From Sediminibacterium magnilacihabitans (lineage in GTDB: Bacteria; Bacteroidota; Bacteroidia; Chitinophagales; Chitinophagaceae): DNA of 64,000 bases. Positions 52,494 through 61,419 of this stretch are shown here, one piece after another (position 1 is the first letter of the stretch; each line of letters starts with the position of its first letter). A program made the position numbers and the translations under genes. A model generated the notes under the pieces. It saw only the letters and a program-made list of their open reading frames with translations, ran no database searches and was not told the origin of the DNA. Location of the stretch: the NCBI GenBank assembly GCA_002973575.1, contig PVEQ01000006.1:1-64000 (forward strand), in the 5' to 3' direction.

Positions 52494-52946
52494 TTATTGC
52501 AGCTTAAGCTCGAATGGTTTTTTTGTGGGAGGAAGACACTGGCTGTCATCACACACCATGTACTCTACTGTTCCGCTCAGGTTCGTCTTGGCAGCACCTT
52601 TTACTTTAATGGTTTGCACGAACTGTACTTTGTTGGAATAGAACAACACATCGGTTTTGAAGTTGTTGTCGTATACCTTTTCCAACTTACCTACTTCCTT
52701 GGGTTTGCCCGACAAACTAACCAATGGGTTTTTCTTAAAACTGAACTGCGTTGGGATAGGGCCGCCCTTTCCCGTATTTTGAGAATAGATATGCCAGGGG
52801 TGCGCCACCTGTGCAGTAGCAACGATTTCATACGTATCGGCTGATTTTTTCTTTGCTTCATAGGTCCAGCTAACCGGGTTGGACATTTGTGCAAAACAAA
52901 TCACGGCAATAAAACTCAATACAAACGTAGCAATCGTCTTTTTCAT
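52494..52946 (-). CDS. Stand-alone DsbD-alpha-like periplasmic domain
   Basis: The protein has 150 residues. A signal peptide (FVLSFIAVICFAQ) leads a single immunoglobulin-like domain. Its end, EYMVCDDSQCLPPTKKPF, is the C-x5-C redox pair of the DsbD N-terminal domain. It lies 14 bases upstream of the dsbD gene in the same operon. It probably takes electrons from the DsbD membrane part in place of the N-terminal domain that lost its cysteines. Confidence 0.8.
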   Translation of the reverse strand: MKKTIATFVLSFIAVICFAQMSNPVSWTYEAKKKSADTYEIVATAQVAHPWHIYSQNTGKGGPIPTQFSFKKNPLVSLSGKPKEVGKLEKVYDNNFKTDVLFYSNKVQFVQTIKVKGAAKTNLSGTVEYMVCDDSQCLPPTKKPFELKLQ

Positions 52947-52965
52947 AAGGAACTTTTTATATTAA

Positions 52966-53598
52966 TCAGTTCAGTCCAAGTATTTCAAATACTTTTCTGC
53001 CATCGATATTACCCAATGCCGGCGAAGTAGCTCTTTCGGGGTGCGGCATCATACCAAATACATTCCTGCCTGGATTACAGATACCGGCAATATCCCTGAT
53101 GGATCCGTTGGGGTTATCGCAATAACGGAACAATACCTGGTTGTTCGCTTCCAATGCGGCAAGGGTTGCTTCATCGGCATGGTATCTTCCTTCTCCGTGC
53201 GCAACTGGTATTTTCAATGCCTGCTCATCCTGGTGTTTGATGAATACGTTCTTGCAAACAAATTGCTGGTTGGCATTTTGCAACAATACGCCCGGCAGCA
53301 GTCCGCTTTCACAGAGGATCTGAAATCCGTTACATACCCCCAGTACTTTCCCGCCCTTGTTGGCAAAATCGATCACGCTTTGCATCATAGGGCTAAACCG
53401 GGCAATAGCTCCGCAACGGAGGTAATCGCCATAGGAAAACCCGCCTGGCAACACAATACAATCTTCCGTAGTAAACATACTGAGGTCCTTGTCTTTATGC
53501 CAGAGCATGATCACTTCCTTTCCCAGGTCGTGCTGCAGGGCATCCTGCATATCTCTGTCACAATTGGAACCGGGGAATACTACAACGCCGAATTTCAT
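52966..53598 (-). CDS. purQ: Phosphoribosylformylglycinamidine synthase subunit PurQ
   Basis: The protein has 210 residues, a class I glutamine amidotransferase: [13 protein letters not shown] opening, the nucleophile C89 in [10 protein letters not shown], and HPERA near the end. It supplies ammonia from glutamine to PurL in purine synthesis. purL and purS are not adjacent; the gene lies with two redox genes downstream and an unrelated membrane protein upstream. Confidence 0.95.
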   Translation of the reverse strand: MKFGVVVFPGSNCDRDMQDALQHDLGKEVIMLWHKDKDLSMFTTEDCIVLPGGFSYGDYLRCGAIARFSPMMQSVIDFANKGGKVLGVCNGFQILCESGLLPGVLLQNANQQFVCKNVFIKHQDEQALKIPVAHGEGRYHADEATLAALEANNQVLFRYCDNPNGSIRDIAGICNPGRNVFGMMPHPERATSPALGNIDGRKVFEILGLN

Positions 53599-53672
53599 GG
53601 ATGGGTACTTTTATTTGGTTGTGCAAAGGTACGACCTCTTCTGTTAAGGCTCCCGTTAAGGAGTATCTAATT

Positions 53673-54650
53673 TTATACCAGGTGCCAATTATGGTATATT
53701 ATTACCCCAATGGCTAACCAAAACAGGAAATTGGGAAAAAGCAGGCGCTTGGGCCCCGAAAATGCATTGGAACTGAAGGTTGCCAACGGTACCAGGCTCA
53801 TAATAGAAGCAGTTATCCCTGCATTTTTAAAGACAAACGGAACGGGTAATACGATCAGCAGCATCACTACCATTACTCCCCAGTTTTTCCTGATCTGGAT
53901 GCCCATACGCCCCATACTCACCTGCCAGTAATAAAAACCCGTCAGGAATAACAGGGCCAGGTATGCAAGACTCACCACCAGGTCGGTATCCCAATGCGAA
54001 ATTGGAAGTCCGACCCTGATCCTGGGCAGGAAATTACCGTAACCGGCCAGCCTGTCGCTTAAAAAAAGCCAGGAAAAAAGAAAATAAAAAGGAAGCAAAG
54101 TGCCCATCAGCAGTATCAGCCATTCCGCCAGCCTGAAAGGCCGCACTACCGTTAAAGCGAACAATACCGCTAGCACCAGCACAGCTGTAGGGTGATAGCA
54201 AAGAATGGTGGCCCCCACGATCAAACCGGTATTGAACAGTAAAGTTTTGGGTGAAGGGTTATTATACAGTTTGCAAAGTTTGGTAAATATCCAGATCAGC
54301 AGCGAATTCGATACCAGCGCCGAAGAAATACTGCACCACTGCGGCAGGATGGCCGATAACAGCACATAACACATGGCCACCATATACGTGTACTGATGGA
54401 ACATTCGTTGGTCGTTCAGTACCATGTTCAGCCGCAGGGCTTGCAATAGCACTACGATATGATACAATACAAACAATACAGTCTGTGACTGGCCGGCAAT
54501 ATAGCTTGTCAACACCATGGAGATCAGGCCATCGTGCTGGTCGGTAATCACTACGGGTACGCTGGAAAAAAAATGAAGGTGCACCACAATGCTCAGTACC
54601 GACAGAAAAAAAATATTGGCGATGGATTTATCTCTGAATAAAAAGACCAC
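53673..54650 (-). CDS. DUF6427-type polytopic membrane protein
   Basis: The protein has 325 residues and about nine hydrophobic segments, with the opening FRDKSIANIFFLSVLS typical of the DUF6427 family of Bacteroidota. The function is unknown. It follows the secreted 505-residue protein by 11 bases, so the two are cotranscribed and may act together in the envelope. No catalytic motif was seen. Confidence 0.75.
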   Translation of the reverse strand: MVFLFRDKSIANIFFLSVLSIVVHLHFFSSVPVVITDQHDGLISMVLTSYIAGQSQTVLFVLYHIVVLLQALRLNMVLNDQRMFHQYTYMVAMCYVLLSAILPQWCSISSALVSNSLLIWIFTKLCKLYNNPSPKTLLFNTGLIVGATILCYHPTAVLVLAVLFALTVVRPFRLAEWLILLMGTLLPFYFLFSWLFLSDRLAGYGNFLPRIRVGLPISHWDTDLVVSLAYLALLFLTGFYYWQVSMGRMGIQIRKNWGVMVVMLLIVLPVPFVFKNAGITASIMSLVPLATFSSNAFSGPKRLLFPNFLFWLAIGVIIYHNWHLV

Positions 54651-54661
54651 TGGAAGCTGTA

Positions 54662-56179
54662 TTAAAATTCAATTTTGGCAAAACAAGTATATCCCCTGTA
54701 CTGGCAGGGCACCACCAACTGGTGGGCACCTACCTGTTTGGCATGGCGCGGCATGAAATCGTATCCCTTATCCATGTTCTTGAAGGTAGGGTTACGGTTG
54801 ATCTGTCCATCCGGTGTGATTGACTGATCAAACAGGATCATATCACGTTTCTCCTGCATGTTGAAGATAAAATGAATTTCGCTGCCGCTGTTCATCATAC
54901 CATAACCAATGAAGTTGTCCGTGTTATCATCATACTGCGATTTGCGTATCACATTGCTCCATTCCATTTTCCCGGAGGGATCGAAAGAGATCACGGCAAT
55001 ATTATCGGCGAAATAACGGGTAAGCGCATTGTTGAAAGCGCCATAACGCCACCAGGGATAATAACCCCAGGGGCTGTTCCAGGAATAATAATCCATCGGC
55101 ATCCAGTAAGGCGATCCATAGAGATAATCCCAACGGTTCAGCGGATTACCCCTCGAAGTAGTATACGCCGATTCTGCCATTACCAGGAATCCGCCATCTT
55201 TACGCAATACAACATTCTTCAGGAAGAAATCATTGAAAGCAGCTTTTAAATTACCGTCACTCTTGGCATCGGCCCTGAATTCATCGGAGAATACAGTAGT
55301 AGCAGTCAGTATCTCTTTCCCCTGTTGCTTATCCCACAAACAATAATAAAGCCCTTCCATATTACCACGCCTTAGTTTACTGAAGAAAGAACAAAGCAGG
55401 TAATGTTTATTGAGGTTGTCTACCTTGATCCTGATATCATCGAGATAGATGTTATTGAGCTTCAGGTCAGCGGCAGTGTACCCATCCTGCATGGCCGGCT
55501 TGGTAAGCAGGGTAATCTTGTTGAGGTTATCATTTTGTGAAGTGCCGGAAGCTTTCACACAAACCATATCGCCATCGTTGTCGAGCGTGAACTCTGAAAG
55601 AAAATCGTTCCGCTGCGGCATCGGAATGCTGGTATAGCTTTTTTTCAACAGCTTCAGGTCTTTATCAAAAAGGCTGGTGGTTACCAGGTAGGTGCGGTCG
55701 TTATGGCTGTTGATCTTGAACACCATGATCTTTTGCTTGTCTTCACTGTATATCAGGGAGTTGATCTTGGTGTTAGAGGTATAATTAATATTGGCTGTAG
55801 TATCTAGCGGGATCACATCGCCTATTTTCTTACCGTCGGCGCCGATGCGTACAGCCATATAATACATGACGCTGCGTTTCTGGTACTGATAGAAAACATA
55901 CATGAAATCGGGATACTGGATGAACTCGGTATTCAGCAAGCGTTCGGGGAAAAAATCGAGTTTGTTCTTAGACACCAACTTCATGTCGTTGTCGAACACA
56001 GAAATGAAATACTGGTCGCGATAGCTTTTATATACCAGTATGCGGCCATTCATTTTACCCATCACTTCAAAATTGAGGGTGCGTGCATCGTCCCTGTCGG
56101 GTTCGGAATACGTGATCCGCTGGGCCTGTGCGCCGCATAAAGCCATACTGCATAACAACAACGCTACCAGTCTAGTCAT
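54662..56179 (-). CDS. Secreted protein of unknown function, possible beta-propeller
   Basis: The protein has 505 residues with the signal peptide LVALLLCSMALCGAQAQ. Regular strand-like segments with DKDLKLL, VRIGADGKKIG and DPSGKMEW turns suggest a beta-propeller, but I do not recognise a named family. Residues about 345-380 are extraordinarily aromatic (YWMPMDYYSWNSPWGYYPWW). A TATTTTTG -7 motif lies at 56199-56206, about 20 bases upstream. It begins the leftward unit that runs to dsbD. Confidence 0.6.
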   Translation of the reverse strand: MTRLVALLLCSMALCGAQAQRITYSEPDRDDARTLNFEVMGKMNGRILVYKSYRDQYFISVFDNDMKLVSKNKLDFFPERLLNTEFIQYPDFMYVFYQYQKRSVMYYMAVRIGADGKKIGDVIPLDTTANINYTSNTKINSLIYSEDKQKIMVFKINSHNDRTYLVTTSLFDKDLKLLKKSYTSIPMPQRNDFLSEFTLDNDGDMVCVKASGTSQNDNLNKITLLTKPAMQDGYTAADLKLNNIYLDDIRIKVDNLNKHYLLCSFFSKLRRGNMEGLYYCLWDKQQGKEILTATTVFSDEFRADAKSDGNLKAAFNDFFLKNVVLRKDGGFLVMAESAYTTSRGNPLNRWDYLYGSPYWMPMDYYSWNSPWGYYPWWRYGAFNNALTRYFADNIAVISFDPSGKMEWSNVIRKSQYDDNTDNFIGYGMMNSGSEIHFIFNMQEKRDMILFDQSITPDGQINRNPTFKNMDKGYDFMPRHAKQVGAHQLVVPCQYRGYTCFAKIEF

Positions 56180-56198
56180 CTTGGGTTGGATTTATTAT

Positions 56199-56206
56199 CA
56201 AAAATA
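56199..56206 (-). promoter_or_regulatory. -7 promoter element before the 505-residue gene
   Basis: TATTTTTG on the minus strand, a perfect TAnnTTTG, ends 20 bases before ATG 56179. No -33 element was found. Confidence 0.4.
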
Positions 56207-56246
56207 TAGGAAAAGTACGAGGAATCCTTTACTCGGCGTTTTGCCA

Positions 56247-56254
56247 TACATTTG
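56247..56254 (+). promoter_or_regulatory. -7 promoter element of kup
   Basis: TACATTTG matches TAnnTTTG and would start transcription near 56259, about 34 bases before the GTG start of kup. Confidence 0.4.
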
Positions 56255-56292
56255 TTCAAGGATCAATAGTTTTAAAGCAACAACCATCGTTC

Positions 56293-58281
56293 GTGAGCAA
56301 GAATTTCAACAAGGTCACCACGGCAGGACTGATCATTGCATTGGGAATCATTTATGGTGATATTGGTACTTCTCCTCTTTATGTTCTCAATGAAATCATT
56401 ACGGGACGGGTAGTCAGTGAATACCTCATTTTGGGGTCGCTTTCCTGTATCATCTGGACATTGACCTTACAAACAACGGTGAAGTATGTGATCCTTACAC
56501 TCAAAGCAGACAACAAAGGGGAGGGTGGCATTTTCAGCTTGTATGCGCTGGTGCGCAGGCGCCGCAAATGGCTCGTGATCCCCGCCATGCTGGGTGGCGC
56601 GGCCCTGCTCGCCGATGGTATCATCACGCCTCCCATCACCGTTACTTCTGCCATTGAAGGACTCAGGCAATTACCTGTGTTTCACAACATCGAACAAAAC
56701 ACCATCATCGGCATTGTGCTGGGTATTCTTACCCTGTTGTTCTTTGTGCAACAGTTTGGTACGGCCTCCATTGGTAAAATGTTTGGTCCCATCATGAGTA
56801 TCTGGTTTGTGATGCTGGCTGTATTGGGTTGTTCACACCTGGTAGATGATCTGGGCATATTCAAAGCGTTGAGTCCGCATTACGCCATAGACTTACTCAC
56901 TACTTACCCCAAAGGTTTCTGGCTATTGGGCGCCGTTTTCCTTTGTACCACCGGTGCTGAAGCCTTGTACAGCGACCTTGGACATTGCGGCCGGGGTAAT
57001 ATCCGTGTGTCCTGGATATTTGTAAAGACATGCCTGATCCTTAACTACCTTGGACAAGGCGCCTGGTTGCTGGCAAATTATAAAGGGCAGGTCATTCCAT
57101 CGCAGGTCATTGCCGACGGCTTCAATCCTTTTATCGGCATTATGCCACACTGGTTCAAGCTGGCGGGCATTATCATTTCTACCGTGGCAGCGGTTATTGC
57201 CAGCCAGGCGTTGATATCAGGATCGTTTACATTGATCAGCGAAGCCATGCGGCTGAACCTCTGGCCCAAGATGAAAATCCATTATCCCACCGAAGAAAAA
57301 GGACAACTGTATATACCTGGTATCAGTTTCCTGTTATATATAGGTTGTACGGGCATTGTGTTGTATTTTCAGAAATCATCCAATATGGGTGCGGCATACG
57401 GATTGGCCATTACCATGTGTATGATCAGCACGTCGATACTCTTTGCCAATTTCCTGGTGAGCCGGCGGGTATTGCCGGGTTGGATCTACCTGTACCTGTT
57501 GGTATACATTGCCATTGAATCTTCTTTTCTCATTGCCAACCTGGAGAAGTTCATGCATGGTGGTTTTGTAACGTTGATCGTTGGCGGCGGATTGTTCCTG
57601 GTAATGTATGTATGGTTCCGCAGCCGCAAGATCAAGAACCGTTATGTGGAATTTGTGCGGATGGAACATTATATTCCTATGATCCAGGAGTTGAGTAACG
57701 ACAGAACCATTCCCAAATATGCCACCCACCTGGTTTACATGACCAGCGCCAATAACCCCAAGGAGATCGAGCATAAGATCATCTATTCCATTCTCAATAA
57801 AAAACCCAAGCGCGCAGATATATACTGGTTTGTGCACGTGGATGTGCTGGATGATCCTTACACCTGCGAGTTCAGCGTGGAACACATCATTCCCAACGAT
57901 ATCATACGCGTTGAATTCAGATTGGGATTCCGGGTAGAGCAAAGGATCAATCTCATGTTCAGGAAAGTGGTGGCAGAACTTGTTAATAACAAAGAGGTGA
58001 ACATCACCAGCCGCTATGAAAGTTTGGAGAAAAACAACGTGGTAGGCGATTTTCAGTTCATCGTATTGGAGAAATACCTGAGCCAGGATAATGAGCTTCC
58101 TATCATTGAACGCGTGATCATGAAATTGTATTTCTGGTTAAAAGAAATTAGTCTTGGCGAGGAAAGAGGTTTTGGTCTTGATCCCAGTAATGTAACCATT
58201 GAGAAATTCCCATTGATCGTAGCGCCCGTATCCAAATTCAACCTCAAGCGGGTTTATATGGATGGAGCGGAGTTTGAATAG
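56293..58281 (+). CDS. kup: KUP-type potassium uptake protein
   Basis: The protein has 662 residues from a GTG at 56293. The start fits the family opening: GLIIALGIIYGDIGTSPLYVLNEI. About twelve hydrophobic segments fill residues 10-430, followed by a cytosolic C-terminal domain. KUP transporters import K+ with protons. The family motif GTTGAEALYSDLGHCG appears here as CTTGAEALYSDLGHCG. It ends three bases before the stop of convergent oxyR. Confidence 0.95.
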   Translation: MSKNFNKVTTAGLIIALGIIYGDIGTSPLYVLNEIITGRVVSEYLILGSLSCIIWTLTLQTTVKYVILTLKADNKGEGGIFSLYALVRRRRKWLVIPAMLGGAALLADGIITPPITVTSAIEGLRQLPVFHNIEQNTIIGIVLGILTLLFFVQQFGTASIGKMFGPIMSIWFVMLAVLGCSHLVDDLGIFKALSPHYAIDLLTTYPKGFWLLGAVFLCTTGAEALYSDLGHCGRGNIRVSWIFVKTCLILNYLGQGAWLLANYKGQVIPSQVIADGFNPFIGIMPHWFKLAGIIISTVAAVIASQALISGSFTLISEAMRLNLWPKMKIHYPTEEKGQLYIPGISFLLYIGCTGIVLYFQKSSNMGAAYGLAITMCMISTSILFANFLVSRRVLPGWIYLYLLVYIAIESSFLIANLEKFMHGGFVTLIVGGGLFLVMYVWFRSRKIKNRYVEFVRMEHYIPMIQELSNDRTIPKYATHLVYMTSANNPKEIEHKIIYSILNKKPKRADIYWFVHVDVLDDPYTCEFSVEHIIPNDIIRVEFRLGFRVEQRINLMFRKVVAELVNNKEVNITSRYESLEKNNVVGDFQFIVLEKYLSQDNELPIIERVIMKLYFWLKEISLGEERGFGLDPSNVTIEKFPLIVAPVSKFNLKRVYMDGAEFE

Positions 58282-58284
58282 TCA

Positions 58285-59229
58285 TCAACGGTCTCCTATC
58301 GGCACTACATTTTGTTGCTTATTCTTCCTGATCTTTTCCGGTATGGCCGATATAATTTCTTTTTGGAGGATGTCGATCAATCGCTTCTTTACAAAATCGC
58401 GGTGCACTACCATACTCACTTCACGCATAGGGGCAGGTTTTTTAAAATGACGGATGAGGTTTTGCTGGCGCGTTCCCATGTCCATCGTGGCTAATTCGGG
58501 TAATATGGTAATACCGTCATTCAATTCCACCATTCTTCTCAGTGTTTCGATGCTGCTGGCCTCGTACTCGAAATTATTGGCGTTCTTGCTGGCTTTTTGA
58601 AGCTCACAGAGGTTCATGATCTGGTCGCGGAAACAGTGACCTTCTTCTAACAACCATAATTTATCGGGGCGAATGTCTTGCGGAAGCACATATGTCTTTT
58701 TATAAGCCGCATGATGTTTGGAAACATAGGCCATCATTTCTTCGTAAAAAAGCGGATATTCTTTGATGCCGTTTTCCTGCAAAGGCGTAACGAGTATACC
58801 CATATCTATCTTTCCGTCGCGCAAACGGGAGATGATCTGGTCTGTCATCATTTCATTGATGATCAATTTTACCAATGGATATTTTTTAGTGAATTGCTGC
58901 ACAAACAAAGGCAACAGGTAGGGCGCCAGTGTAGGAATAATGCCCATGCGCAGTTCACCTGAAAGAATACCCTTTTTCGCGTTCACCATCTCATCCATCC
59001 GTTTCTTCTCTGCCATGATCTTACGCGCCTGCTCAATCAGTTCCCGGCCCATCTCTGTAGGGATCACAGGTTGCTTGCTTCTGTCGAATATTTTAACACC
59101 CAGTTCTTTTTCTGCTTTCTGTATTTGCATACTGAGTGTGGGCTGCGATACAAAGCAATGTTCCGCTGCTGTTGCAAAATGCCGCCAGGTGTCCACGGCG
59201 ATGATGTATTCCAATTGCACAAAAGTCAT
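58285..59229 (-). CDS. oxyR: LysR-type peroxide sensor OxyR
   Basis: The protein has 314 residues. An N-terminal winged helix (HFATAAEHCFVSQPTLSMQI) is followed by the substrate-domain fold. The redox cysteines fall at C199 and C208 (GHCFRDQIMNLC), exactly the positions in E. coli OxyR. Peroxide forms a disulfide between them, activating catalase and peroxidase genes. No such target gene is in the window. Confidence 0.95.
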   Translation of the reverse strand: MTFVQLEYIIAVDTWRHFATAAEHCFVSQPTLSMQIQKAEKELGVKIFDRSKQPVIPTEMGRELIEQARKIMAEKKRMDEMVNAKKGILSGELRMGIIPTLAPYLLPLFVQQFTKKYPLVKLIINEMMTDQIISRLRDGKIDMGILVTPLQENGIKEYPLFYEEMMAYVSKHHAAYKKTYVLPQDIRPDKLWLLEEGHCFRDQIMNLCELQKASKNANNFEYEASSIETLRRMVELNDGITILPELATMDMGTRQQNLIRHFKKPAPMREVSMVVHRDFVKKRLIDILQKEIISAIPEKIRKNKQQNVVPIGDR

Positions 59230-59301
59230 ACTAATAGATAATATCTATAAAAAGATAAAATTAATAGACTTTATTAGTACGAGCAACTGTTGATGTATAT
59301 T

Positions 59302-60213
59302 TTAACTCTGTTCCGTCAGTATTACTTTATCTGTACTAACGCGTAGCAGGTATTCCACTCCTTCCTTCAACGCATAATTTTCTTTTGCATGACTTACTGG
59401 GAAGCCGAAGCAAACCGGGTAATCAAATGATCGTACATGATCATGCAATATGGCGTCTATTTCCTGTCCGAAGGGGAATAAAGTATCTTTTAACTCCGTA
59501 AAGCCGCCGATGATCAATCCGGCAAGATTATCCAACATACCGCTTCGTTTCAGTTGAATCATCATGCGGTCGATATTATAAATGTATTCTCCGATATCTT
59601 CCAGGAAAAGTATTTTCCCTTCTGTATGAAAAGCTGAACGGCTGCCAACCAAATGGGCAACAAGGGATAAGTTACCACCTATCAGTTGCCCCTTCGCAAT
59701 GCCCGTTTTGTTAAAAGGGTGAGTGGCGCAACTGTAATCGCCGGGCTTACCGATCAGGGCAGTCCTGAGCGATTGTACAAATTCATTTTCATAGCCCCCT
59801 TCATTAAAAGCGCCTGCCATTGGGGCATGCAATGTGGCTATTTTCAATTGTTCGTGTATATGGGCATGCAGAATGGTCACATCGCTGAAGCCGATCAGCC
59901 ATTTGGGGTGTTGCGCAAATATTGTAAAATCAAGTGTATCAATGATCCTGCTCAAACCGTATCCGCCACGCGCGCAGAGGATCGCTTTCACGGAAACATC
60001 ATCCAGCATTTCCTGCAGGTCGGCAGCCCGCTCTGCATCGGTGCCGGAAAAATAATGGAACTGGTGGCCTACGGTCTTTCCAACTTTTACACGATAACCC
60101 CATGCCTGCAGTACTGTTAAGCAGGTAGCCGATTTATCGGCGGGTATGAAACCAGCGGGACAAACAACGCCAATCGTATCTCCGGGTGACAAATAAGGTG
60201 GGATCCTGATCAT
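59302..60213 (-). CDS. LD-carboxypeptidase (MccF/S66 family)
   Basis: The protein has 303 residues. The S66 signature includes YLSPGDTIGVVCPAG, RGGYGLSRIID and the nucleophile serine in IGFSDVTILH. It removes the terminal D-alanine from murein tetrapeptides in the cytosol during peptidoglycan recycling; relatives give microcin C immunity. It is the last gene of a leftward unit with a small RHH protein and an SPFH protein. Confidence 0.93.
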   Translation of the reverse strand: MIRIPPYLSPGDTIGVVCPAGFIPADKSATCLTVLQAWGYRVKVGKTVGHQFHYFSGTDAERAADLQEMLDDVSVKAILCARGGYGLSRIIDTLDFTIFAQHPKWLIGFSDVTILHAHIHEQLKIATLHAPMAGAFNEGGYENEFVQSLRTALIGKPGDYSCATHPFNKTGIAKGQLIGGNLSLVAHLVGSRSAFHTEGKILFLEDIGEYIYNIDRMMIQLKRSGMLDNLAGLIIGGFTELKDTLFPFGQEIDAILHDHVRSFDYPVCFGFPVSHAKENYALKEGVEYLLRVSTDKVILTEQS

Positions 60214-60225
60214 GAATGCTGGTAC

Positions 60226-60411
60226 TTATTTTTTAGGTTTGGGTTTGGCAGGATGCATGACAGTCTCTTTCTTCCGGCCGGCCTCCCGCAATGCTTTGTC
60301 GATCAGCATTTCGATTTGTCCGTTCACGCTCCGGAAATCATCGGCCGCCCATTTCTCCAACTGGGAATAGGTTTGCGCGTCGATCCTCAATACAAATGAT
60401 TTCTTGTTCAA
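60226..60411 (-). CDS. Arc-like ribbon-helix-helix protein
   Basis: The protein has 61 residues. The pattern KSFVLRIDAQTYSQLEKWA, then SVNGQIEMLIDKAL, is that of Arc/MetJ-type ribbon-helix-helix DNA-binding proteins; a basic tail follows (KPKPKK). It lies 18 bases after the SPFH gene and 12 before the LD-carboxypeptidase. No toxin gene accompanies it, so a role as an SPFH-linked partner or local regulator is more likely than a toxin-antitoxin antitoxin. Confidence 0.8.
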   Translation of the reverse strand: MNKKSFVLRIDAQTYSQLEKWAADDFRSVNGQIEMLIDKALREAGRKKETVMHPAKPKPKK

Positions 60412-60429
60412 TGTACCTGTTTGAGCCTG

Positions 60430-61308
60430 TTATTGGTAAAGCGTGCCTGTATTCAGCACAGGGGTAGCTGCTTTCTCACCGCAAAGTACTACCATCAGGT
60501 TACTTACCATTGAAGCTTTTTTATCTTCGTCCAGTTCCACGATCTGTTTTTTCGACAGCAATTCCAATGCCATCTCTACCATGCCTACCGCACCTTCCAC
60601 GATCTTGGTGCGGGCAGCTACAATGGCCGTAGCCTGTTGCCTTTGCAACATGGCGCCTGCAATTTCTGGAGAATAAGCCAGGTGGCTGATGCGCGCCTCC
60701 GTGATAATGATCCCCGCTTTAGCCAGCCGCTCGTTCAGTTCATTTTCCATTAGCTGTGTTACCTTTTCTCCGCCATCACGCAATGTTACGGGCGCATGTT
60801 CATCTTCAATATTGTCATACGGACAGGTGGAAGCCAGGTGACGAATGGCCGCCTCGCTCTGGTTGATCATGTACTGCGAAAAACTCACCACGTCGAACAC
60901 TACTTTGTAAGTGTCCTGTATCTGCCACAGGATCACGGCAGCAATCTCAATGGGGTTGCCCATTTTATCGTTCACCTTGAGTTTGGCGCTTTCCAGGCTC
61001 TGCGAACGGAGGTTCACTTTCTGTTGCGTGAACAGCGGGTTCACAAACAACAATCCATTCTCTTTGACAGTTCCTACATACTTACCAAAGAAAGTGAGCA
61101 CCACTGCATAATTGGGTTGTACGATGATAAGCCCTTTCAAAACGACAACAATCGCAATAAAACCAAGGGCAATGAAGAGTATTTCCACAGCGGGCGGATT
61201 GGCCGGGGCTGAAGCAGATCGGATAATCAGGCTGATATTCAATATCAGTATGGCAAGTGCCACCAATAAGGCCCCGAAACCGGGTATTCCTTTTCGAATC
61301 TTTTCCAT
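60430..61308 (-). CDS. SPFH domain membrane protein (stomatin/prohibitin-like)
   Basis: The protein has 292 residues. Two N-terminal hydrophobic segments (about 9-32 and 42-66) precede the SPFH domain with GTVKENGLLFVNPLFTQQ and a helical coiled-coil C-terminus (AMLQRQQATAIVAARTKIVEG). Such proteins scaffold membrane microdomains. It is transcribed away from metG from a promoter with TTG-N19-TAAGTTTG at 61337-61366. Confidence 0.88.
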   Translation of the reverse strand: MEKIRKGIPGFGALLVALAILILNISLIIRSASAPANPPAVEILFIALGFIAIVVVLKGLIIVQPNYAVVLTFFGKYVGTVKENGLLFVNPLFTQQKVNLRSQSLESAKLKVNDKMGNPIEIAAVILWQIQDTYKVVFDVVSFSQYMINQSEAAIRHLASTCPYDNIEDEHAPVTLRDGGEKVTQLMENELNERLAKAGIIITEARISHLAYSPEIAGAMLQRQQATAIVAARTKIVEGAVGMVEMALELLSKKQIVELDEDKKASMVSNLMVVLCGEKAATPVLNTGTLYQ

Positions 61309-61336
61309 AATAATTATTTTGATATTAAAATGATAT

Positions 61337-61366
61337 CAAACTTACAAAAACTTCCCAAATATCCAA
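61337..61366 (-). promoter_or_regulatory. Promoter of the SPFH gene
   Basis: On the minus strand, TTG at 61364-61366 and TAAGTTTG at 61337-61344 are separated by 19 bases, giving a full Bacteroidota promoter. Transcription would start near 61332, about 24 bases before ATG 61308. Confidence 0.6.
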
Positions 61367-61381
61367 ATCCGCTACATATCT

Positions 61382-61389
61382 TATTTTTG
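61382..61389 (+). promoter_or_regulatory. -7 promoter element of metG
   Basis: TATTTTTG matches TAnnTTTG and lies 31 bases before ATG 61420. It is evidence against the in-frame ATG at 61330 as the start. Confidence 0.5.
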
Positions 61390-61419
61390 CAATTCCCTAT
61401 AAAGACAGGAAGAAACATT

